A DNA stretch of 64,000 bases. Origin: Desulfovibrio sp. GTDB lineage: Bacteria; Desulfobacterota; Desulfovibrionia; Desulfovibrionales; Desulfovibrionaceae. The translations under genes and the position numbers were made by a program. This document shows positions 16,673 through 24,854 of this stretch, piece after piece (position 1 is the stretch's first letter; each line of letters starts with the position of its first letter). A model generated the notes under the pieces. That model did no database searches. It had not been told where the DNA came from and saw only the letters and a list, made by a program, of their open reading frames with translations. The DNA lies in assembly GCF_034006445.1 (NCBI RefSeq), contig NZ_JAVESS010000002.1, positions 62,001-126,000 on the forward strand, in the 5' to 3' direction.

Positions 16673-17968
16673 TTACCGGCAAAAAGCTGTTGCCAGTTCC
16701 TTCCAGTTGGTCGTCACAGACGGTGAACAGTTCTTGCACCGCAAATGCCATTTGGCTTCTTTGGGCCCTTCAGCGCCAAACCGGACAGATCCCCTTCCGA
16801 ATTTGCCGTTAATAGTATCCAGCGCCGACATCAGGGCGTCGTTACGCGCATCCTTGCCCGGTGTCGCCTGAGCGAGCAGGTTGCCCTGCTGGCAGTCCAC
16901 GGGGCACAGATCATAAAGCATGATGCCAGCCTTGGCATACGCGGGCCCTTTTTTGTATATGGCGTCCAGTGTTTTTCTGGCGGCTTGCAGCATGGTGACA
17001 GTATCTGCCGTGGGCGGAAAAAAAGGCTGCTGCGCCGTTGCATCAAAGGCTGGTCGGCTGCCGTGCCGGGAGGTGCGTATATGCACAGCAATGCCGCCCG
17101 CCACAAGCTCCTGACGGCGCAAGCGCTCGGCGGCCCGAACCGTAAAGGTTCCCACGGCCTGCTCCAGAGAAGCCAGGTCGTACACTTTTTCGCCAAAAGA
17201 ACGGGACGACACCAGGGTGCGGCGTGGAACCGGGCCTTCTTCCTCGTTGATGCACGGAACTCCCCGCAGCTCCATGGCCGTTTTCCAGCCTGAAATGGTT
17301 AAAAACTTGCGCAGCCACACATCATTGGCCTCGCGCAGCCCCCATGCCGATGTCACGCCAATTTCGAGCAGTTTTTTGCTCTGCCGCCAGCCTATGCCCC
17401 ACACCTCGCGCACAGGAAAGGCGCGCAAGACCGCTGCGGCATCGGGTAAAGCGGAATTCCATACACAGACGCCAGAAGATTTTTTTGCCAGATGGTTGGC
17501 GACCTTGGCCAGCGTCCGCGTGGGCGCAACCCCTACGGACACCGTCATACCCGTCCATTGGCGCACTGTCTGCCGCAGCTGTTCGGCAATGTCGCTGGCA
17601 TTGGCAGCCATGGGGCCCTCAAGGCGCACAAAAGCCTCGTCGATGGAATACTGCTCCACATGGGGGCAAAGCTGCTCGAGCGTGGCCATGACGCGGGCCG
17701 AAATATCACCGTACAAGGCATAGTTGGAAGAAAAAACCTCCACCTTATGCCGCTGGAGCAGCGGCCGGGCCTTGAACTCCGGCTCTCCCATGGGAATGCC
17801 CAGGGCCTTGGCCTCGGCCGAACGCGCAACGATACAGCCGTCGTTGTTGGAAAGAACCACCACCGGCCTGGTTGCCAGATCTGGACGGAACAATTTTTCG
17901 CATGAGGCATAGAAATTGTTGCAGTCCACAAGCGCCCATAAGGGCTGACTACAGTTTGTGGACGACAT
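16673..17968 (-). CDS. umuC: Translesion DNA polymerase V catalytic subunit
   Basis: The 431-residue Y-family polymerase has the metal-binding opening ALVDCNNFYASCEK, the VVVLSNNDGCIVARS block, the catalytic SIDEAFVRL, the helix-hairpin-helix region around VWGIGWRQSKKLLEIG, and the little-finger domain ending in the UmuC-specific tail. Close to the E. coli length of 422. It overlaps the last 20 bases of umuD, giving translational coupling. Acts at stalled forks after SOS induction. Confidence 0.93.
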   Translation of the reverse strand: MSSTNCSQPLWALVDCNNFYASCEKLFRPDLATRPVVVLSNNDGCIVARSAEAKALGIPMGEPEFKARPLLQRHKVEVFSSNYALYGDISARVMATLEQLCPHVEQYSIDEAFVRLEGPMAANASDIAEQLRQTVRQWTGMTVSVGVAPTRTLAKVANHLAKKSSGVCVWNSALPDAAAVLRAFPVREVWGIGWRQSKKLLEIGVTSAWGLREANDVWLRKFLTISGWKTAMELRGVPCINEEEGPVPRRTLVSSRSFGEKVYDLASLEQAVGTFTVRAAERLRRQELVAGGIAVHIRTSRHGSRPAFDATAQQPFFPPTADTVTMLQAARKTLDAIYKKGPAYAKAGIMLYDLCPVDCQQGNLLAQATPGKDARNDALMSALDTINGKFGRGSVRFGAEGPKEAKWHLRCKNCSPSVTTNWKELATAFCR

Positions 17969-18392
17969 AGGTCACCACTCCCCATATATGAACATACTCA
18001 TGCTCTGTTATGTCAATTTCAGGATAATCGGGATTCTCCGGCGCAAGCAGCACCCTGTTACGGCGGCGGATGAGCCGCTTGACGGTCAATTCGCCGTCTA
18101 CCGCAGCGATGACGATGCGATTGTGACCGGCGGATTCCGAACGATCCACCACCAGAAGGTCGCCATCGTGGATGCCTGCATTGATCATGGATTCACCATG
18201 CGCCCGCAAAAAAAACGTGGCGCTCTCATTGCGAACCAGAAATCTGTGCAGATCAAGACGGCGGTCAAGAAAGTCGTCGGCAGGAGAAGGAAATCCGGCT
18301 TCGACCGGTGAAAGATAGAGGGGCAGACCTTCCCTTTCTGCGGGGCTGTCAGCTACGCCAAGAATTTCCAGATGCGCGGGTGAAATCTTCAT
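17949..18392 (-). CDS. umuD: SOS mutagenesis protein, S24 self-cleaving partner of UmuC
   Basis: With the start at ATG 18392 the protein is 147 residues, close to E. coli UmuD (139). It has the cleavage site EAGFPSP (A32-G33), the nucleophile GESMINAG (S68) and the general-base lysine ELTVKRL (K105), so the RecA-triggered self-cleavage machinery is complete. The frame stays open about 100 codons further upstream, but that stretch is Arg/Leu-rich without family resemblance and lacks a ribosome site. The ATG itself also lacks a good ribosome site. I could not recognise a LexA box upstream. Confidence 0.88.
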   Translation of the reverse strand: MKISPAHLEILGVADSPAEREGLPLYLSPVEAGFPSPADDFLDRRLDLHRFLVRNESATFFLRAHGESMINAGIHDGDLLVVDRSESAGHNRIVIAAVDGELTVKRLIRRRNRVLLAPENPDYPEIDITEHEYVHIWGVVTYVVHKL

Positions 18393-19014
18393 GCGCGCAA
18401 AATAGCGTGCCCGCCGGGCAAGGGCAAGAGCAACCGCAGCGGGCCAGCCGGTGGGCGATTTTTCGTGCCAGAGAGCCAGGCAGCGCAGGCTGAACGCAGC
18501 CCCCCGGATGCCTGGAGTGTGGGGTGGAAGGCGAAAACCTGCCTTGACAACATGCGGTGAAGTTTGCCGCTGCGAACGCAAAATCCACAGATTGTGCCAG
18601 ACCAGTAGCAGCACTTGCGCCTGCAAACAATGGCTCGGCCTTGTCGCAACGGACGCAGAGGCGCGTACACCACAAACCGGGTTCTGCCCATGCGGCGGCA
18701 TGAAAAAGCCAAAAAGTGTTACTCACAGCTGGAATTATTGGCGCGTATTTGTTTTCGAGGGGCGCGCCAGAAACATTCTCGGCATATTTATCCCGTGAAA
18801 ACATCATGGTAGACTTATATTATAAAAATGCTAATAAATAATATGTCTAAGCGCATAAAACCTGCAGACGACGCATTGGCCAATCCGTTCAGCATCAATG
18901 ATGTTTACAAACAATAACCATTGCTATAACCATACTACGCACAGTGAATACAGGGAAGAACTGCATTAATGGAATCTGCATAATGTATTCATTGCCGCAT
19001 AAAACCATCAGTTC
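18393..19014. promoter_or_regulatory. Divergent intergenic region umuD / diguanylate cyclase
   Basis: 622 bases. The half nearer umuD is GC-rich with open frames on both strands that look like noise. From about 18790 to 19010 the sequence is AT-rich (TATTATAAAAATGCTAATAAATAATATG) and is the likely promoter zone for both genes. No operator could be assigned. Confidence 0.35.
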
Positions 19015-20328
19015 ATGGCAATAGTGCCGCGCATTACCACGCGCACCATCATACGCAATAATAAATATTTCATCCCGCCAACCCGTTCCATAGTCGCTGA
19101 CTATCCCGACATGTCACATCGTGGGGCCACTCTCATGCCGACAGAAACTGCACCAAACATACGCAAGATAATCACAGAAAAGCCCATATCCGGGACTGAA
19201 AGGAAAATTTTACTGCTTGTTATAGGCTCTACGTTTTTCACAGCTCTGGTTACAGTTTTCATCTTTTACCGTTCTTTGTTTTTCGATCTTGACGACAGAC
19301 TATTAGGCCGATCCGATGCCATATTTTCCATGCTGTTAAGCCGCATTCCCCCACAGAGCATCACCAATCTTAATGTCCCGGGCGATGCTGATACCGAGAC
19401 CTACAAAAGAACCCATGTCCTTCTTGAAGACCTTCGCAAAACCACCAATGTGCGCTACCTGTACACAGTAAAGCGCGCTGCCGGGGGCGAGCCCATATAC
19501 GTTGTTGACGGCCTTTCCCCTGACTCGGAAGATTTCCGCTCCATCGGCGATCCCGTTGAAAGTGAAATCATTCCCATTGTGACGCGTTGCCTTGATGGCC
19601 AGTCCATGCGCGGTAAAAATACAATGGACACCTCATGGGGGATAATCATACCCGCCTGTGAGCCTATCAAGCAGGATGGCAGCACCATAGGCGCACTGGT
19701 GGTTGAGTTTGACGTGCAGTCTTTTGTCAATAATACGCGGCGTACCGCACTGATATGTCTTGGTTTTTCGTTTGGCGTGGCCATACTGGTGGCAGCGGTG
19801 ACCGCATTGCTGCTGAAAAAAGTTTCCGGCCCACTGTATCGCAAACTGGCCTATACAGACCTGCTGACGGGAGTGTTCAACAGAAACGCATTTGAATTGG
19901 ACCTTCGCCACATGGCCGCTGGCGAGGCAGAAGGACTGGTGATACTCGTTTGTGACGTTAACAGGCTCAAGACCATCAACGACCGCTCCGGACACGCAGC
20001 CGGAGATGCCCATATCCGCGTTCTTGCCCACCTGCTGCGCAATCAATTTAAGGATTTGGGCAAAACATACCGCATCGGTGGAGACGAATTCACTACCCTG
20101 TTACGCGATATTACCATTGAATCCCTTGAAGAACGGATGCTCAAGCTCTGTTCCATTGCAGAAAAGATAAAAATCAAGGGTTTTCAATTGACATTTTCCT
20201 ACGGGATGGCCGTCTTTGACCCTGATATTGATGACACTGTGCATTCCGCTCTCAACCGTGCCGATGCGAACATGTATCTGTACAAGAATAAATTCAAATA
20301 CCAACAGATTCTAGGCGAACAGGTTTAG
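19015..20328 (+). CDS. Membrane-bound diguanylate cyclase (GGDEF)
   Basis: The protein has up to 437 residues with one membrane segment at about 65-86, a periplasmic sensor region at about 90-243, a second membrane segment at about 244-267 and a GGDEF domain from about 278. The active-site motif YRIGGDEF is intact, so it should condense two GTP into cyclic di-GMP. The position of the RxxD inhibitory site reads KDLG, so product inhibition at the I-site is probably lost. The start is uncertain: ATG 19015 gives the longest form, while ATG 19135 would remove 40 unconserved residues; neither has a strong ribosome site. Confidence 0.88.
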   Translation: MAIVPRITTRTIIRNNKYFIPPTRSIVADYPDMSHRGATLMPTETAPNIRKIITEKPISGTERKILLLVIGSTFFTALVTVFIFYRSLFFDLDDRLLGRSDAIFSMLLSRIPPQSITNLNVPGDADTETYKRTHVLLEDLRKTTNVRYLYTVKRAAGGEPIYVVDGLSPDSEDFRSIGDPVESEIIPIVTRCLDGQSMRGKNTMDTSWGIIIPACEPIKQDGSTIGALVVEFDVQSFVNNTRRTALICLGFSFGVAILVAAVTALLLKKVSGPLYRKLAYTDLLTGVFNRNAFELDLRHMAAGEAEGLVILVCDVNRLKTINDRSGHAAGDAHIRVLAHLLRNQFKDLGKTYRIGGDEFTTLLRDITIESLEERMLKLCSIAEKIKIKGFQLTFSYGMAVFDPDIDDTVHSALNRADANMYLYKNKFKYQQILGEQV

Positions 20329-20343
20329 CACTATTCATTACCT

Positions 20344-20739
20344 TCATGCCGCCGCAGCGCTGCGCAGCAAAACCTCACCTGCTGCCACCAGAAGCTCACC
20401 TGCGGCTCGCCGCAGTCCGACACACAGGCTGTCCTGCCTGAAAATCAGCACGAGTATTTGTTCAAACGGCCATATATGCGCGGGTATGTGTGACTGACAG
20501 CAAGCGGCTCGCCGCACAAACGTCAGTGCAACCAGACGCTCCACTACGGGCACTGCGGTTTCAAAACCGGCCTGCTTGCCTGCGTATAACGTGTGGTTGT
20601 GCAGCACCGCGCGGGCCTGTGCACCGCTCGCGGCCTGCACGGCTCCGCGCTCAGGAGCTTCTGCCCCGAAAGGCAATAAAAAGCCCGCCCCTGTGTCAGG
20701 AGCAGGCTCGTGCATTTTCAGCCTGAAGTGTTCTGTCAA
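20344..20739 (-). CDS. Doubtful hypothetical ORF
   Basis: A 131-codon frame rich in Ala, Arg and Val (for example VVERLVALTFVRRAACC and LCVGLRRAAGELLVAAGEVLL). It resembles no family I know, has no clear ribosome site, and could be a chance frame in GC-rich DNA. It is the only candidate gene between the cyclase and the small zinc-ribbon gene. Confidence 0.25.
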   Translation of the reverse strand: MTEHFRLKMHEPAPDTGAGFLLPFGAEAPERGAVQAASGAQARAVLHNHTLYAGKQAGFETAVPVVERLVALTFVRRAACCQSHIPAHIWPFEQILVLIFRQDSLCVGLRRAAGELLVAAGEVLLRSAAAA

Positions 20740-20919
20740 CTGCGTGTGCAGTCACCGGCAACCAAGGCGTAAACGCAGCTTCAGGCCTTGTCCATAGGCT
20801 TTGCCGGAACCGTAGACGGAACCGTCTTACGGGGCAGGGCAGCATCACGACAGACGATGTCGTACCACTCTTTGTTTGCGCTTGCGCTTCTGCGGCGGCC
20901 GTCTGCTCACGCATCCGCC

Positions 20920-20945
20920 AGAGCAATTTCAAAGTACATTGCTCT
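20920..20945. repeat. AGAGCA...TGCTCT hairpin repeat
   Basis: AGAGCAAT (20920-20927) pairs with ATTGCTCT (20938-20945), same family as the site at 374-406. Confidence 0.45.
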
Positions 20946-20963
20946 AAAAATCAAGACGCGCCT

Positions 20964-21164
20964 TCAAGAGGCGTCATGCGAATTCCACAACCGAATGGCT
21001 GCGGATACGCTGAGCGACCAGCGTAAAGGGCCGTTCCCGCACTCACAGATCACGCGATAAAGATCACGGGTGCGGCCAAGCGGGCGCGACGTTTCAATTG
21101 TGGTTGAAAGTTTGCCGCACTTGATGCAGGGACGAATGCCAATCGGAGAATTTTCTTTTTCCAT
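20964..21164 (-). CDS. Lar-like zinc-ribbon protein
   Basis: The 66-residue protein has PCIKCGKLSTT near the start, YRVICECGNGP in the middle and AAIRLWNSHD at the end. This follows the layout of the phage Lar (restriction alleviation) zinc-ribbon family: CxxCG ... CxxCG.GP ... AI..WN.R. Lar proteins modulate type I restriction. The usual second CxxC is CEC here, so metal binding may be weaker. It lies about 340 bp left of the first integrase-type repeat and may belong to the prophage or to an older element. Confidence 0.5.
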   Translation of the reverse strand: MEKENSPIGIRPCIKCGKLSTTIETSRPLGRTRDLYRVICECGNGPLRWSLSVSAAIRLWNSHDAS

Positions 21165-21500
21165 AAGCAGACAGTAGCCAATGAAAATGCCGCCGTCAAA
21201 GGCATTTGTCTGGATCAGATGAGTTTTGAAATATGAAACGGTTCAAAGTTACCGTTAAGGCACATCGTGACGGCGCGCGTCACCCCGCTGCCATTCCTCA
21301 TGCCCGCGGCCAGGCCGGGGCACTCGCAATACGGAACCACACGGAATCCAACGGCCTTTCAAAAACAAAAAAGCCGCAAATCCTTAGGATTCACGGACAT
21401 CAGCGGAGCATAACGCCCCGCACTGGGAGGCCCCCAATGGGCCGCACCATCAAAATATAACTATTTTAAATAAATATTTTTATTTAAAAAAAAATCTCAA
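21165..21500. other. Left prophage junction region, no gene recognised
   Basis: An open frame at 21233-21460 has no family resemblance and a poor composition. An imperfect hairpin CCGCAAATCC-TTA-GGATTCACGG (about 21373-21396) follows a run of A residues and looks like the left half of a terminator whose right half is gone. AT-rich sequence (21459-21498) leads into the repeats at 21502. No tRNA gene was seen. Confidence 0.35.
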
Positions 21501-21501
21501 A

Positions 21502-21524
21502 ATGCCCCCTTAAATGCCCCCAAG
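21502..21524 (+). promoter_or_regulatory. Left att-region repeats (integrase arm-type or core sites)
   Basis: Two direct copies of ATGCCCCC occur at 21502-21509 and 21514-21521; the second extends to ATGCCCCCAAG. The same 11-mer occurs at 63984-63994 at the other end, beside the integrase gene. Confidence 0.5.
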
Positions 21525-21600
21525 TTTATTTTCCCTCCCCCCCTACTCCATTGGCTGTCCAGGGTGGTGAGGTGGCGGGGGTAGGAAGGAGGAAAAGGAA

Positions 21601-21624
21601 AAGGCCGGGGATAGCCCCGGCCTT
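21601..21624 (-). terminator. Terminator of the left-end cargo gene
   Basis: AAGGCCGGGG (21601-21610) pairs perfectly with CCCCGGCCTT (21615-21624) around ATAG. On the minus strand it is followed by TTCCTTTTCC and lies directly after the stop codon of the gene at 21628. Confidence 0.85.
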
Positions 21625-21627
21625 GAT

Positions 21628-22635
21628 TTATTCGAAGAGATTGCGCTGTTCTTGTGTTCCTTTTTGCGTCCTCTTAATTTGCATCGTGTCTATAAAGCCC
21701 TTTGCTTCGGGACGGATTGGCAGTCCAACCCCTTCTACCACAGCACCTACTATTTTATTGTCTTTTATCTTGCAGGCCATGTTTACGAACTGACGGGCAA
21801 CCGTTTGGTTGGCAATAGCTGAAGACGTTATCTCCCTTAGCCTGTCACGCGCCTCTTGACCAAGCCATGCAGTTGAGGCCCAGAATGGCTCTTGCCCTGT
21901 CTGGAAAAGAAATATTTTCTGATTTTTAAAATCATACTGTAGTATAAAAAAATCATCATCCAACTGTACAGGGACTATATCCTTCTTCTCTGACTTAAAT
22001 AAATTATCTTTATAATCATCTTTTCCAGAAGGGACTCCGTTATATTCAACATGCCCATCACCAAGATTATTGATAATGACCAGCGACGTTTCTTGATTTT
22101 TAGACAACCCTTCTGTGATTTTAGAGTTTCCGTCAATTAGAACGCTAATTTCAGGATTTTCTCTTATTGCTCTAATAACATCCGGTAGCTTCCAAACACC
22201 AGCGAGAGCTAGCAAGAGCAGCACGGTGGCAATTTTTTGCTTTGCGGTCATATCTCTGAATAGCTCCTCGTTCCCAAGTGGGTTTCCACTGTCTTCAAAT
22301 ACAAGGTCAAAAAGCTTCTTTGCAATGCGACTAATAAATTTAATACACCCGTCTTCTATGGAAAATTTTACAATTAAGAATTCATGCTTGTCAAGATTCT
22401 TTAACGTAACATCTGTGCAAAAAATTATATTGTAGATGCCTATTATATCTTTTTGAACTGCATTAATGATCTGTGCAGTTCTATAGTCAAGTATATTTGC
22501 ATTTTCAAAATTATCAGAAAATATTTTTATAGAGTCAGTAATATAGTCTGAGAACTCCAAATCATCAGGAGATATGTTGCCAGAAATAATAGCTGAGGCC
22601 GCAAAAACCATATCCTGTCGCGTTGATATTTTCAT
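21628..22635 (-). CDS. Unknown prophage cargo protein with one membrane segment
   Basis: A 335-residue protein I do not recognise. An N-terminal region of about 130 residues (acidic, alpha-helical: DYITDSIKIFSDNFENANIL) is followed by a short hydrophobic segment at about 134-150 (KIATVLLLLALAGVWKLP). A C-terminal region with mixed beta/alpha character follows (DDDFFILQYDFKNQKIFLFQTGQ). The gene is clearly more AT-rich than the phage core. It has its own terminator and points outward at the left end of the prophage, the usual place for lysogenic-conversion or phage-defence cargo. The start ATG has a weak upstream GGGAGCC-like site. Confidence 0.7.
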   Translation of the reverse strand: MKISTRQDMVFAASAIISGNISPDDLEFSDYITDSIKIFSDNFENANILDYRTAQIINAVQKDIIGIYNIIFCTDVTLKNLDKHEFLIVKFSIEDGCIKFISRIAKKLFDLVFEDSGNPLGNEELFRDMTAKQKIATVLLLLALAGVWKLPDVIRAIRENPEISVLIDGNSKITEGLSKNQETSLVIINNLGDGHVEYNGVPSGKDDYKDNLFKSEKKDIVPVQLDDDFFILQYDFKNQKIFLFQTGQEPFWASTAWLGQEARDRLREITSSAIANQTVARQFVNMACKIKDNKIVGAVVEGVGLPIRPEAKGFIDTMQIKRTQKGTQEQRNLFE

Positions 22636-23108
22636 GAGGCTCCCTTGATGTGTAGTTTCTCAACAACTACCAACCTCCCAATATCGACGCAACTAATATT
22701 CAATCATTACCCGATAACTCGGAAACCACGCTTGGCATAAGGCAACAAAAAAGCCGCCCATCTCCAAGCGTCGCACTACGCTTTATCAGCAGATAGGGCC
22801 GGATGGGGGTACCGGCCCTAAAAAGGGGGAGGGATTATGGAGGGAGATTGAGAGAGGTAAAAGAGAGGCGTCGTGTCCAAATCAGAATATGCTCTTAGTT
22901 ATCAACAAGCAATGGCTCTCAAGAAGGTATTTTTTTATGCCTATAACATATCATTTTCTATTCAAACGCTAGGTTGAAAGCATCACCCGTGGGGTGCATG
23001 CCCGTCCGGGCACTTTGCTACACAAGTTTATTATTTTTTTAAATTATACAGACATGTTCTAACTATGATGTTAATGTGTAAGTAGTCTAGAGATAGACAG
23101 GAGGTTTT
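22636..23108. other. Intergenic region with short tandem hairpins
   Basis: This 473-base divergent region holds AGGGCCGG/CCGGCCCT (22795-22802 with 22812-22819) and two short adjacent hairpins at about 22986-23014 (CACCC-GTG-GGGTG, then TGCCCG-TC-CGGGCA). It becomes very AT-rich before the gene at 23109. It should contain promoters for both flanking genes. Confidence 0.35.
22873..22977 (+). CDS. Possible 34-residue peptide
   Basis: GTG start with AGAGAGG five bases upstream and a TGA stop at 22975-22977. The product starts MSKSEYALSYQQ and ends with an aromatic, hydrophobic half (KKVFFYAYNISF). Unknown; the good ribosome site is the only support. Confidence 0.25.
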   Translation: MSKSEYALSYQQAMALKKVFFYAYNISFSIQTLG

Positions 23109-23465
23109 ATGCATTATTTATTCAAGTTAGCTGGAATGGCATTACAAAGTGACGGTGCAAAAAGATTCACACTTGAAGATGGTCACGTTATGACGATTTC
23201 ACCTATAGGCGATGGCAAGACTATGGAAAAGACTATGGAAATAAGTATTGAAGATGGGGCGTCGTACAAAACAAGAGGAGTGGACAGTTTTATTGAACAG
23301 ATTGAAAAAATATTAAAAAACAGAGGAGTTGCTTGGTGGGATGAAGCTAAAGAGGGCCAAGACGATATTTATCAGGTGCTTTCAATGTATGAACAATTTG
23401 GCGATGTTCAGCAGGAAGAGCCCCATAAAGATGATGAGAATAAATACCCTGTTAACATTCAGTAA
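23109..23465 (+). CDS. Unknown small acidic cargo protein
   Basis: 118 residues, unrecognised. It starts MHYLFKLAGMALQSDG, contains a repeated-looking KTMEKTMEISIED and ends in a charged tail (QQEEPHKDDENKY). AGGAGG lies five bases before the ATG, a strong ribosome site. AT-rich like its neighbours at the left end of the prophage, and transcribed rightward, away from the cargo gene at 21628. Confidence 0.7.
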   Translation: MHYLFKLAGMALQSDGAKRFTLEDGHVMTISPIGDGKTMEKTMEISIEDGASYKTRGVDSFIEQIEKILKNRGVAWWDEAKEGQDDIYQVLSMYEQFGDVQQEEPHKDDENKYPVNIQ

Positions 23466-23559
23466 GTTACAAGTCGTATGATACCGTGTGATATACGGAT
23501 TGACAGCCTCTTTCTTGTACGTGGGTTATCCCAACCTGGAAGGAGAAAGGAGAATTATA

Positions 23560-23772
23560 ATGTACATAAGTCCAAATCAACGTGTCGAGATGAAGCGCCT
23601 TTTATCCAATTGGAATAAATACCTTGAAAGTGTTCCACCAGCGTCTGATGACCTAAAATTACATAAATTGCTCGGGATGAATACGTCTATAGTCAGAAAA
23701 GACAGCTTTAATATCAGACTGCGAGAGGTTATTAATGATATGAGAACACGTCTTGATGCACCAGAGCAATAA
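23560..23772 (+). CDS. Unknown 70-residue cargo protein
   Basis: Starts at ATG 23560, which has AAAGGAG seven bases upstream, so the longer open frame from 23488 is not needed. The product is helical and basic (VEMKRLLSNWNKYLESV, RLREVINDMRTRLDAPEQ). No family recognised. It is followed by a terminator at 23791 and is probably co-transcribed with the gene at 23109. Confidence 0.65.
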   Translation: MYISPNQRVEMKRLLSNWNKYLESVPPASDDLKLHKLLGMNTSIVRKDSFNIRLREVINDMRTRLDAPEQ

Positions 23773-23790
23773 GGCCAAATGATGCAAAAA

Positions 23791-23818
23791 GCCGCCCATT
23801 TCTGAGCGGCCCTCTTTT
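23791..23818 (+). terminator. Terminator of the cargo pair
   Basis: GCCGC (23791-23795) pairs with GCGGC (23806-23810), followed by CCTCTTTT; preceded by five A residues. It faces the 3' end of the convergent late operon. Confidence 0.6.
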
Positions 23819-24141
23819 CATCTCCTCATCTTGTCGCGCATCTCCGGCGGCAACTGCCGCCCCTCTACCTCAGACCAGTACGAATCCTCGCAGTGCCCTT
23901 TGTCACCCAAACACCAGAACACCGCGTCTACAATTTTACAGGGCCACGAGCGAACACCGTTGATGTGCCAGCGCCAGCAGTGGCTGGATATGGTTTCATC
24001 CGCCCACCACAGGCCGGCCTTTCGCGCACCAGGCAGCAGGCAGATCATGGACACAATGAATCCCGCCAGGGCGTTTAAGCCCTGGTCAATGGCAATCAGC
24101 AACTGCTTTGCATTGTGCAGGAAGGTGGCGGCGCGGGTCAT
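23818..24141 (-). CDS. Conserved phage membrane protein
   Basis: 107 residues. A hydrophobic segment (LIAIDQGLNALAGFIVSMICLLPG) is followed by the motif WWADETISSHCWRW, which I recognise from small proteins near the end of late operons in many podo- and siphoviruses. The role is undefined. It overlaps the fibre-accessory gene by four bases and ends the late operon, just before the convergent terminator. Confidence 0.65.
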   Translation of the reverse strand: MTRAATFLHNAKQLLIAIDQGLNALAGFIVSMICLLPGARKAGLWWADETISSHCWRWHINGVRSWPCKIVDAVFWCLGDKGHCEDSYWSEVEGRQLPPEMRDKMRR

Positions 24142-24845
24142 ATGGCTTCAATCTCCTCTGCCGTGGCGCCACGCTCCAAAGCTTCGGCAACAGCAACTTT
24201 TCGCTGCCCACCACGTTCCATGCAGGCAGCCTTGTGGGCCAGAGCGCTCATGTAGAGGGCAATGAAAACAGCCGGGCCAAGCTTCAGGCGCACAAGTTCA
24301 CCTTTGGATTCCGGGGAGAAATTGCGGTATGCGTTCCACACAACATCAGTGGGCAAGCCTTCGCCACCAGCTATAACCAACTGAGCCACGTTGGCACTGT
24401 CGGCAAAATTCTGTTGGTCGAAGCTGTCATAGGAGAAATGAAGGGTTTCTCCACCGATTTCGTTGTCAAAGCCTGCGACAATGGTGGCGGAAGTCTCTGC
24501 GTCGATGGCGGCGATTTTACGGGCTGCCGCGTTTTCAGGCTTGTTGTACTCTGCAAGGCGGGCGGCCTCGGTTGCGGCATTTTCAGCGGCACGAGTGGCG
24601 GCTTCTTGCTCCAATCGTTCTTTTTCTGTCTGCCACAGGGCTACATAGGGGGCCACCTCATCCGTGTAGGCTGTGGCGTCAGAGGCCATTAACGGCCAGT
24701 TGAAGTCGTCAATCCATTCCATATGCCCCTGCTGTCCGTCCCATTGCAGGGCGTGTAAATTTTGTGGGGCAGGAAAGTCAAAAACAAGTGGGACTCCACC
24801 CACGGAAATAAGCTTATCGTTGGGAACTACTGTAACTGCAACCAT
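24138..24845 (-). CDS. Tail-fibre accessory protein (DUF4376-like)
   Basis: 235 residues. The N-terminal part describes a small phage domain; residues about 75-110 are a charged Ala-rich helix (EKERLEQEAATRAAENAATEAARLAEY). The C-terminal half has the KIAAIDAETSATIVAGFDNEIGG...FSYDSFDQQNF pattern found in DUF4376-type proteins encoded next to tail fibres, thought to help fibre assembly or decoration. Position directly after the fibre gene supports that reading. Confidence 0.6.
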   Translation of the reverse strand: MVAVTVVPNDKLISVGGVPLVFDFPAPQNLHALQWDGQQGHMEWIDDFNWPLMASDATAYTDEVAPYVALWQTEKERLEQEAATRAAENAATEAARLAEYNKPENAAARKIAAIDAETSATIVAGFDNEIGGETLHFSYDSFDQQNFADSANVAQLVIAGGEGLPTDVVWNAYRNFSPESKGELVRLKLGPAVFIALYMSALAHKAACMERGGQRKVAVAEALERGATAEEIEAI

Positions 24846-24854
24846 TGTGTTCTC

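Noticed and set aside
18393-18701. Upstream extension of umuD to a 250-residue protein
   Set aside because: The added residues show no family resemblance or ribosome site, and the shorter form has normal UmuD length.
21233-21460. 75-codon plus-strand frame at the left junction
   Set aside because: No family resemblance, no ribosome site, and composition unlike coding DNA.
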